Below, piece by piece: positions 1 to 5,177 of a stretch of 14,252 bases of DNA (the first letter of the stretch is position 1; every line of letters starts with the position of its first letter). The stretch is from assembly GCA_046724555.1 (NCBI GenBank), contig JBKOWU010000050.1:1-14252 (forward strand). The letters are read 5' to 3'. The position numbers and the translations under genes were made by a program. Below the pieces are notes generated by a model. The model worked only from the letters and a program-made list of their open reading frames with translations. It ran no database searches and was not told where the DNA came from. This DNA comes from JAFAQB01 sp046724555. GTDB lineage: Archaea > Thermoproteota > Nitrososphaeria > Nitrososphaerales > Nitrososphaeraceae.

Positions 1-180
1 TGTGAGATTTTTATAAAATGGGATGGAATATTCTGTCCTTGTTGTGGATGTAGATTAAGGATAGGACCCAGACTATTCAAACATAAAGCAAAATTGAGAA
101 TCAAGGAAAAACAAAAAGAAAAGCAAATGCAAAAAGCTCAAATGAAAAATATTAGCAATATTATATTGCGTGCACAATAG
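1..180 (+). CDS. small zinc-ribbon protein, 5' end missing
   Basis: The open frame runs from the window edge to a TAG at 178-180, giving the last 59 residues of a protein whose start lies upstream. A cysteine cluster reads CPCCGCRLR after WDGIF, and a further Cys is the first residue visible. The cluster looks like the second knuckle of a zinc ribbon, with the first CxxC knuckle ending at or before the edge. The rest is a strongly basic tail rich in Lys, Gln and Arg that is probably helical. Small proteins with this WDGxxCPCCG pattern are, as I recall, common in Thaumarchaeota. A nucleic-acid or protein-binding role is only inferred from the zinc ribbon and the positive charge. An inverted repeat lies 33 bases after the stop. 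Confidence 0.7.
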   Translation, partial: CEIFIKWDGIFCPCCGCRLRIGPRLFKHKAKLRIKEKQKEKQMQKAQMKNISNIILRAQ

Positions 181-213
181 CAGTCTTGGAGTATAAAGTC
201 TAATGATTTAAAG

Positions 214-253
214 AAGCAGCGGGATCATGGAACAGAACAGTAACCCGCTGCTT
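214..253. repeat. perfect 10-bp inverted repeat, 20-base loop
   Basis: AAGCAGCGGG at 214-223 is exactly reverse-complementary to CCCGCTGCTT at 244-253, with 20 bases between. The arms are unusually GC-rich for this AT-rich region. The element follows the zinc-ribbon gene, and a short T-run lies about 20 bases further on (near 270-277). It could be an RNA hairpin at the 3' end of that transcript, a protein-binding site, or a leftover of a mobile element. Archaeal termination mostly relies on T-tracts, so a terminator role is not assured. Apart from this repeat and the kinase remnant, 181-640 shows no gene. Confidence 0.6.
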
Positions 254-373
254 GTGGATACTGTACATCTTCTTTTTGTCAATGCCTACATGAACAGGTA
301 GCAAAAATAAAACTACTCCATAATATTTAAAAATTAGTAACAGTTTGAACCCTAGTATTAGAAATATCAGAAT

Positions 374-526
374 ATGATGGATATGGTGCTACTTTATGGC
401 AATATAGGAATTTATATTATTATTATTGAATTTCAAAAAACTCATGGTGGAAGGATGTGGGCTGAGAATAACAAAGATGGTGAAAAAGGTGCGACCTTTT
501 ACTTTACTCCACCATTAACAAAATAG
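374..526 (+). pseudogene. histidine-kinase C-terminal remnant
   Basis: The frame ending at TAG 524-526 reads THGGRMWAENN, then KDGEKGATFYFTPPL. This is the typical end of the HATPase_c domain of archaeal and bacterial sensor histidine kinases, from the end of the G2 box to the last strand. Just upstream, YGNIGIYI resembles a damaged GTGLGLYI box with a residue lost, and the spacing to HGG is one residue off the usual pattern. No dimerisation helix, N-box or sensor domain is readable before it, and a stop at 359-361 closes the frame. An ATG at 374 could formally start a 50-residue peptide, but nothing suggests function. The best reading is the 3' scar of a lost kinase gene. Confidence 0.75.
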
Positions 527-640
527 ACTGTCAAAAGTATTAATTAAAATAAATCAAAAGTATCTTGAATATTTGTTGTACTTTGGTCAGATGAGGTCTT
601 TTAAGTGAAGACAATTCAGGTCTACTATCTATACCATCTT

Positions 641-1171
641 TTAATAATCCTGTTTTTGTGCAGGTAATTCTAAAATCTTATGGATGATGTTATCATGGTC
701 AGCTTGTACTTCTGTGGTTATATATAGAAGATGATTTTGGCATAGTGGCATGGTAATGCGTTTGACTTTTTCATACTCAGCTAACACGTATTTTCCCCGT
801 CCTATCTTTGGTGCAAGGCTGCTTCGTGTCCTCCATGCATCGATAGCCAATTTCAAAGACTTTTTGCTTTCTTCTGGTGAAAGCAGGTTCTCTGTACCTT
901 CACGATAATCAGAGTACATTATTTTTCCATTAACGTCACATATTGTAATCAACCTAATGTGCTGGTCTATATTCATAATTTGTTCGTAAATGCGTTTGTA
1001 ATCATGCCAGTTATGATGAGTGAGTTTTGGTCGGTGGTCTTGTTCTCTGCATCTATCAGAGCAGTAGGTTTTTCCACAGCAAAAACATTCGATAACGTAA
1101 TCCTGTGACTTTTTCAGACATACTATACAGGTTGTGCTCATGTCCATAGATTCTATATGCATGAAGTACAA
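641..1171 (-). CDS. MYND-like zinc finger fused to DUF6659-like domain
   Basis: The product is up to 176 residues. Residues 15-58 carry a cysteine/histidine ladder: C15-x2-C18, C29 and C32, YCS with C37, C41, then H52/H53 and H56. This spacing fits the MYND zinc-finger family, a protein-protein interaction module best known from eukaryotes, with His in place of the last Cys. Residues about 68-170 (IRLITICDVNGKI, REGTENLLSPEES, YEKVKRITMPL, EVQADHD) match what I remember of the thaumarchaeal DUF6659 family, whose function is unknown. A roadblock-like sensing or scaffold fold is speculation. The start is uncertain: the longest form begins at TTG (1171), but ATG codons at 1162, 1147 and 1141 would keep every zinc ligand. 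There are no membrane segments. It is a single gene with no operon partner. Confidence 0.8.
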   Translation of the reverse strand: MYFMHIESMDMSTTCIVCLKKSQDYVIECFCCGKTYCSDRCREQDHRPKLTHHNWHDYKRIYEQIMNIDQHIRLITICDVNGKIMYSDYREGTENLLSPEESKKSLKLAIDAWRTRSSLAPKIGRGKYVLAEYEKVKRITMPLCQNHLLYITTEVQADHDNIIHKILELPAQKQDY

Positions 1172-1185
1172 TAAATGAATTTTTT

Positions 1186-1200
1186 GAATATTGTATATTC
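1186..1200. repeat. 15-bp imperfect palindrome upstream of the MYND gene
   Basis: GAATAT-TGT-ATATTC is a dyad with two 6-bp arms, 15-29 bases upstream of the earliest start of the minus-strand MYND/DUF6659 gene. It lies where the core promoter should be, so it could be an operator or an AT-rich TATA element that is symmetric by chance. TATA-like stretches also lie nearby around 1204-1216 and 1230-1243. Confidence 0.35.
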
Positions 1201-1335
1201 ATTTGTTATTATAATTTCACAAATCCTGAGATATTATATATTTATTACATTAATTCCATAATTTTGTTATGACTTTACGATTAGATGGTGCGATATTTTC
1301 GCCTAGTATCAATTATTTCTCTTTTCTAAGGGAAT

Positions 1336-1467
1336 TTAGTAGTCACTCTTTTGCATGTGCTCTATTAACACATGACGTTGCATATCGCCCAAGCTTTCAA
1401 ATTTTGCGTTACATAGTTTGCAAGTAATGCTATCTTGCTCTAATAACGCATCTTCTTTAGATAACAT
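1336..1467 (-). CDS. 43-residue C2H2 zinc-finger protein
   Basis: A short frame runs from ATG 1467-1465 to TAA at 1338-1336. It contains one complete C2H2 finger, CKLCNAKFESLGDMQRH followed by VLIEH, with spacing C-x2-C-x12-H-x4-H and the hydrophobic Phe and Leu/Met positions of the classical fold. An in-frame stop six codons upstream leaves this ATG as the only usable start. Single-finger proteins of 40-70 residues are a known feature of Thaumarchaeota; they are presumed DNA- or protein-binding, but few have been studied. A TATA-like element about 29 bases upstream (1491-1501) predicts a leaderless mRNA. The gene is divergent from the secreted-protein gene, and their starts are only 52 bases apart. 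Confidence 0.72.
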   Translation of the reverse strand: MLSKEDALLEQDSITCKLCNAKFESLGDMQRHVLIEHMQKSDY

Positions 1468-1490
1468 TCTGTCTGCTTGCCAATACTAAG

Positions 1491-1501
1491 AGATTATATT
1501 A
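1491..1501. promoter_or_regulatory. shared TATA element for a divergent gene pair
   Basis: AGATTATATTA lies between two divergent ATGs. Its centre is about 29 bases from the minus-strand ATG at 1467 and about 24 bases from the plus-strand ATG at 1520 (30 from the alternative ATG at 1526). Both distances suit archaeal TATA-dependent, leaderless transcription. One AT-rich element therefore probably serves both directions, or two overlapping TATA boxes do. This is inferred from spacing and composition only. Confidence 0.5.
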
Positions 1502-1519
1502 GACCATACTCCTGACCTA

Positions 1520-2176
1520 ATGAGAATGAATTCTAAGAATACTTCCTTAACATTAGGGATAGCTACAGCATTAACATTAGGTATAGCAATTATGTTTGCT
1601 TCGCCATTATCTGCAACTACAAATATGGGCGGCGGTATGATGATGACTGCACCATCACAGCAGCAATCTGGTGGAATCCCCGGTCAAAGCAACATCATAC
1701 AACCAGGACTATATTCAAGTGGTACAATTGCAAGTCTACAAAACGATAAGGATGGAAAACCTACTTGGGTTGTTTCTGGTTTATGGAGAGGTAGTTTAAC
1801 TAATATGACGTCTTCTGCTGCAATGATGTCATCATCAAATGCAAACAATACCACAACAAACAAAACGAATCTTCCTATTGCAACGTTTAACTCAGCATTT
1901 AATATGGTAATGCTAAATGGAAGTGCATTGCACAAGCATCAGATATCTAATGTTACGTTGACAGGTATGTCTATGCCAGACAAAAAAACTGTCGTATACA
2001 ATGGAACTGCCACAATAACAATGAAAGAAGGACCGGTTAATGACGTGCCTCTAAGTATTAAGACGCTAAATGATAACGTAATAAGCATTTGGGTAGACCC
2101 AGCAAAGACAATGAATCATTTTGGTAATACTCCAATATATGGTACTATTACACAAGAGGTTCTTGTAAGAAAGTAG
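1520..2176 (+). CDS. secreted Asn/Thr/Met-rich protein, unknown function
   Basis: The product is 218 residues with an N-terminal signal peptide: a short basic start, a hydrophobic core at about 10-27 and a probable cleavage after PLSA near residue 32. A Met/Gly/Gln-rich linker follows (GGGMMMTAPSQQQ at 37-49), then a globular part with a low-complexity Ser/Asn/Thr insert at 93-118. The second half is predicted to be beta-rich and includes HKH (138-140), KEGPVNDVPLS (169-179) and IWVDPAKTMNHFGNTPIYG (190-208). Several N-x-S/T sites (NMT, NGS, NVT, NGT) could carry archaeal N-glycans. The ending resembles secreted proteins I recall as conserved in Nitrososphaeraceae, but no function is known to me. 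Met and His clusters allow a guess at metal binding at the cell surface, with nothing decisive. ATG at 1526 is an alternative start. Confidence 0.82.
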   Translation: MRMNSKNTSLTLGIATALTLGIAIMFASPLSATTNMGGGMMMTAPSQQQSGGIPGQSNIIQPGLYSSGTIASLQNDKDGKPTWVVSGLWRGSLTNMTSSAAMMSSSNANNTTTNKTNLPIATFNSAFNMVMLNGSALHKHQISNVTLTGMSMPDKKTVVYNGTATITMKEGPVNDVPLSIKTLNDNVISIWVDPAKTMNHFGNTPIYGTITQEVLVRK

Positions 2177-2202
2177 AAGGAAAAAATAAAATAATATTTA
2201 AT

Positions 2203-2223
2203 CTCGTTTTTTATTCCTTTTCT
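2203..2223 (+). terminator. T-rich terminator of the secreted-protein gene
   Basis: About 30 bases after the stop codon a six-T run (2207-2212) is followed by a second T-rich run (2218-2223). Such T-tracts are the usual signal for intrinsic termination by archaeal RNA polymerase. No hairpin is required or seen. Confidence 0.6.
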
Positions 2224-2514
2224 GCATGGTATATTATAGTTACAAATTTATAATTCAATGTCCGAAAAGTGCAGCATAACTTGCACCAGCTATAATAATT
2301 CGTTTAAATAAAGTTTATTGGTAGTAGAGGCTATAAAGATGCAGCTAGCGACCCATCACTTGATGACCCATCATGAAGCCAAAAGATAAAATGTGTTAGG
2401 TTGTTTTGCTATTCACTGTTTTGTAGACTCCTCAACTGCTAACCTATTATTACTTCCATTTAAAGTAAGGAAAGAATCTAAAATACTCAAGTTGCTGATG
2501 GCAGCTTAACTATG
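2224..2514. other. intergenic stretch with no supported gene
   Basis: This stretch has stops in all useful frames and no RNA-gene features. The only structure seen is a short direct repeat, GACCCATCA, occurring twice within about 25 bases near 2349-2375. It is probably decayed sequence downstream of the methyltransferase remnant. Confidence 0.5.
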
Positions 2515-2862
2515 TCAAGGTTTTGCTTCATATACTATGTTAAACGGTGTCTGAGTAGCACGTCTAAAATGCTTAAAGCCACCAGCCTTGACTACTTTTG
2601 ATATACCTGCCTCTCCTGCTTGTGCGCCTAATGCAGGCCCATTTTGACTCAATGACGCGGATACAGACAGCATAGTTGAAGCAGCATAAAACATTCGGCC
2701 TAGTGGGTTTAGGTTATCTTCTGTTTTATCATTTGCAAATGGCACTACTATCATTACTGTCCCATCAGGTTTTTTGAGTGTTTGTGCATGAGCCGCTACT
2801 CAGTGTGGGTCTTCCATATCATCTAAGCAATCAAAATATGCTATCACTAATAGATAGCAGTC
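2515..2862 (-). pseudogene. SAM-dependent methyltransferase C-terminal remnant
   Basis: Read on the minus strand, one frame gives YFDCLDDMEDPH, a TGA stop at 2802-2800, then VAAHAQTLKKPDGTVMIVV, PFANDKTEDNLNPLGRMFY and so on to a stop at 2515. The FDCLxDM...P pattern and the following xLKPDGTVMIVEPFA-like strand are the post-motif-IV region of class I SAM methyltransferases, and the rest looks like the substrate-lid and C-terminal region of that family. The SAM-binding glycine loop and the N-terminal half are missing: a stop at 2865-2863 ends the homology, next to the end of the propeller gene. A 79-residue peptide from ATG 2754 could formally be made, but it would lack the cofactor site. Two lesions, the stop and the loss of the 5' half, support a pseudogene. 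Confidence 0.75.
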
Positions 2863-2871
2863 TCATAGAGA

Positions 2872-3525
2872 CTAGTGTAGTCGGTCCTCGCCTATAGGAA
2901 TAGTATCAACTACAGTGTTAGTTGAGCTATCTATTACGGAGATATTGTTTGAATACTGATTAACAACATACATGTTACCACTATGCGAGTCAAAAACAAT
3001 TGCAGATGGTTGCAAACCCACAGGGATATCCTTTATCACGTCATTAGTTAAGCCATCTATTACCGAGACTGTACCTGAGGCTACATATATGAGGCCGTTA
3101 GTTGGATTAAAGGCAACACCAACTGGAGACCAACCCACACGTATATTCTTTATTACAGTGTTAGTTGAGCCATCTATTACGGAGACGGTATAGGAACCTT
3201 CATTTGCCACATATAAATTGCCATTATCTGGGTCAAAAGCAATTCCACGCGGATGGCTACCTACATGTATATTCTTTATTACAGTGTTAGTTGAGCCATC
3301 TATTACCGAGACTGTACCCAAGTCTGTATTAGTTGCATAAGTATAGCCGTTAGATGGATTAAAATCAAAACCAACTGGAGTTTTGCCTATATTAATATTC
3401 TTTACTATAGACTCAGCCGAAGCACTTTCTAAGCCTAAAGAGGCGCCAAATACTAATAATGCAACTACCATAACAACTAGTAAGGTAGGTATTGATTTAC
3501 AAAAAGCATTCAGTTTCTCTATCAA
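2872..3525 (-). CDS. secreted YVTN/YNCP-type beta-propeller protein, probably truncated
   Basis: The product is 217 residues. A hydrophobic signal or anchor at about 14-32 ends in SASA. Four repeats of about 42 residues follow, each built on IxVGxxPxGIAFxPxxG, then LYVAN, then TVSVIDGSTNTVIKNI (about 40-83, 84-126, 127-166 and 167-211). The third is a few residues short in the YVAS segment. Such repeats form seven-bladed propellers on archaeal cell surfaces and bind other proteins or surface polymers. Four blades are too few for one ring, and the last repeat stops at TIPIG followed by the unrelated EDRLH, just where a methyltransferase remnant begins. C-terminal loss by deletion is therefore likely, and the product may be non-functional or need to oligomerise. 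The start is TTG at 3525, supported by an AGGTTTGA ribosome-binding-like stretch just before it and a TATA element at 3567-3577. Confidence 0.8.
   Translation of the reverse strand: MIEKLNAFCKSIPTLLVVMVVALLVFGASLGLESASAESIVKNINIGKTPVGFDFNPSNGYTYATNTDLGTVSVIDGSTNTVIKNIHVGSHPRGIAFDPDNGNLYVANEGSYTVSVIDGSTNTVIKNIRVGWSPVGVAFNPTNGLIYVASGTVSVIDGLTNDVIKDIPVGLQPSAIVFDSHSGNMYVVNQYSNNISVIDSSTNTVVDTIPIGEDRLH
3141..3306. repeat. 40-base exact direct repeat inside the propeller gene
   Basis: Bases 3141-3180 and 3267-3306 are identical over 40 bases and exactly 126 bases (42 codons) apart, one blade of the propeller. A diverged third copy, sharing 16 bases and more after a mismatch, starts near 2912. Identity at the DNA level, beyond protein-level conservation, suggests recent duplication or gene conversion between blades. 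Confidence 0.85.
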
Positions 3526-3566
3526 TCAAACCTAGTTTTGATGCTATACACATAAGCTGTAAGATA

Positions 3567-3577
3567 CATTATATAGC
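3567..3577 (-). promoter_or_regulatory. TATA element of the propeller gene
   Basis: On the minus strand this reads GCTATATAATG. Its centre is about 47 bases from the TTG start, predicting a leader of roughly 20 bases. That leader would contain the AGGT ribosome-binding-like sequence, consistent with a leadered transcript and the non-ATG start. Confidence 0.5.
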
Positions 3578-3681
3578 ACAATATAATAATGCGAACGTTA
3601 CCCATTTTTTTTATATATTTTAGTTATATTAGTTATAACCAGTAAAAGGCACAATAGCTATATAATTTGTAAAAGGTATAG

Positions 3682-3837
3682 AATGAATTATGGTCGTATG
3701 CAGCAGCAGTAAATGTAGGAGCTACAAGCGCAATATTAACTGCTTTATTCCATATGCCATCATTAGAAGAATTAGTATTGTTATTACCACTACTGATACT
3801 ATTTTCTAGGTTTGCTATGCTAATACGTCTGGTCTGA
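3682..3837 (+). pseudogene. membrane-protein debris (unrecognised)
   Basis: An open frame between TAG (3679-3681) and TGA (3835-3837) encodes a hydrophobic peptide, with GATSAILTALFHMPSLEEL followed by VLLLPLLILFSRFAMLIRL. It would form one or two membrane helices. There is no ATG, GTG or TTG near the beginning; the first ATG is at 3754, inside the apparent homology-like stretch. It reads as a fragment of a membrane protein that has lost its start. I do not recognise the family, and a chance frame cannot be excluded. Confidence 0.3.
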
Positions 3838-3874
3838 TCTCATCAGGTTGTTATACGGCCAACGCAAAAACATT

Positions 3875-4006
3875 ATGACTACTGCAGCGATAGATGAAAG
3901 ATTAGATGAGTTCACTAGTTTGAAAAGTATCCTCAGTATTATAAAAATTGTAGTATCGATTGGCCCATTTGTTAGCTACTCTATTTTCAGAATCCACAAA
4001 ACATGA
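3875..4006 (+). CDS. possible 43-residue membrane peptide
   Basis: ATG 3875 to TGA 4004-4006 gives a peptide with a charged N-terminal part (AIDERLDEF) and a hydrophobic helix of about 20 residues starting at SILSIIKIVV, ending in a basic tail. It lies just after the hydrophobic debris at 3682-3837 but in another frame, so both could be pieces of one frameshifted small membrane protein. No promoter or ribosome-binding site is convincing. Apart from these two items and the promoter of the propeller gene, 3526-4282 shows nothing supportable; it is AT-rich with a few short direct repeats. Confidence 0.25.
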   Translation: MTTAAIDERLDEFTSLKSILSIIKIVVSIGPFVSYSIFRIHKT

Positions 4007-4282
4007 TGCTAAAAACGATATCTGCAAAGACATTTTTGATCTGTAAATACATGAAATAATTCCCGTAGACATGCACAAGTAGGACGCAAACGATGAGTAT
4101 ACAAGATACTAAATGATGGCTCTGTATTAACTAGTTGTGATCATATGCTAGGTTGGTAGCTAGTTGTTTGAAATAAGGTTGTGGTTGTCAGAGTTGCGAT
4201 ATCAAACTAGGACATAGTTGCACTATTGCAGTAATTATGGCAAATACATACACATGATGCCGCTCACTCATTCCACAGTAAC

Positions 4283-4624
4283 TTAAGTATACATTCCACC
4301 ACTATCTGACTTTTTAAGCTCTATTGTAACTTTATCACCAACTTTTATTCCTATGTCTTCATATTCTTTCATACTCATTTTAAATGTAGGTGAATCACTC
4401 AATGGGCCACTACCACCAATCATTTTGGAAATATTTCCCATTGCCTTAGGTAAGTTCTTCATTAAATCCTCTGGGGAAGTAAATGCCATTACATTTGGTC
4501 CAAAAGGATTTTGCTGCTGTTTTTCTCCTGACCTGTAATCATTAGGATCACTAAATGTGGCGTAAACGTAAGGACTGCCGTCCTGGGATGCCTCGATTCT
4601 GGCAACTATGAAATCTTTTTTCAT
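4283..4624 (-). CDS. conserved-type small protein, unknown function
   Basis: The product is a soluble 113-residue protein with no signal or membrane segment. The N-terminal part (FIVARIEASQDGSPYVYATF, then SDPNDYRSG) looks like beta strands. The middle is a PFGPNVMAF / SPEDLMKNLPKAMGNISKM amphipathic stretch, and the end (FKMSMKEYEDIGIKVGDKV, then TIELKKSD) resembles a small barrel in which an 'xIKVGDKVTIEL' strand pair closes the fold. I recall similar proteins as thaumarchaeal conserved hypotheticals but know no function. The ATG at 4624 follows a short AT-rich leader. It is unlinked to its neighbours: debris lies on the downstream side and 550 bases without a clear gene on the upstream side. 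Confidence 0.75.
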   Translation of the reverse strand: MKKDFIVARIEASQDGSPYVYATFSDPNDYRSGEKQQQNPFGPNVMAFTSPEDLMKNLPKAMGNISKMIGGSGPLSDSPTFKMSMKEYEDIGIKVGDKVTIELKKSDSGGMYT

Positions 4625-5177
4625 AAGTATCTATTTAATTATCTAACAATACCACCTTATAATTTTTTAACATAACGGCAAGCATAGCGCCCTTTATTAA
4701 TTAGGTCTTATTGTAAAAACGCATGGTCGATTACAATACTTATAGAAAATATATTTGAGTTAATCCTATACTTATATGCTTTTCCTAAGTGTTTTTCAAA
4801 AGTTTGAAAAGCTGTGACTTCTTTCATAGGCAGACGTAATGCAAATAAAATCAGCAATGTATCATAATCTTGTACAGAGATTAATTGTGATAATGCCAAG
4901 GAGATTGCTGTAGAATATAAAACTAAATTCCCAAGAACTTGTATATTTATTTATGTTCAAGTCACCTTTTAAAGTTAAATCGTATCAAGCACAAGATACT
5001 GCAACTATCTAATACCTGGTCAATATTTTTATATAATACTGGTTGCAAAAGGTGTGCGTTATAGCTGACAAAATCGCAGCGCGATATGATATATTTATGT
5101 TTGCTACGAACCTCTTTTACAAAATTTTGCGATGATGCTATTAGAGAGTAATTGCAAAACAAAGATATTGTAAAAAA
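4625..5177. other. 553-base gap with only weak minus-strand frames
   Basis: Two minus-strand open frames of 63 residues (4708-4899) and 66 residues (4962-5162) lie here. Both would start at TTG with no ribosome-binding sequence. The first contains SQLISVQDYDTLLILFALRL and extends upstream without a start codon as far as a stop near 4945, so it may be the end of a decayed gene. The second has several Cys and is unrecognised. Neither shows a motif I can name. The cdc48 terminator occupies the right-hand end. Confidence 0.4.
5155..5177 (-). terminator. T-tract terminator after cdc48
   Basis: Directly after the stop codon of the minus-strand cdc48 gene the transcript would contain a six-U run (5172-5177), followed by further U-rich stretches to about 5155. 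This is a typical archaeal multi-T-tract terminator. Confidence 0.6.

Noticed and set aside
485..500. Short hairpin AAAAGGT-GCG-ACCTTTT
   Set aside because: Lies inside the kinase-derived coding remnant (Lys-Gly-Ala-Thr-Phe codons) and is explained by it.
531..563. TCAAAAGTAT direct repeat, two copies 23 bases apart
   Set aside because: Too short and AT-rich to separate from chance; no gene or operator link.
4708..4899. 63-residue minus-strand frame
   Set aside because: TTG start without support, no motif, and the frame continues upstream without a start; noted only under the gap entry.
4962..5162. 66-residue minus-strand frame upstream of the first weak frame
   Set aside because: TTG start, overlaps the cdc48 terminator on its upstream side, no recognisable motif.
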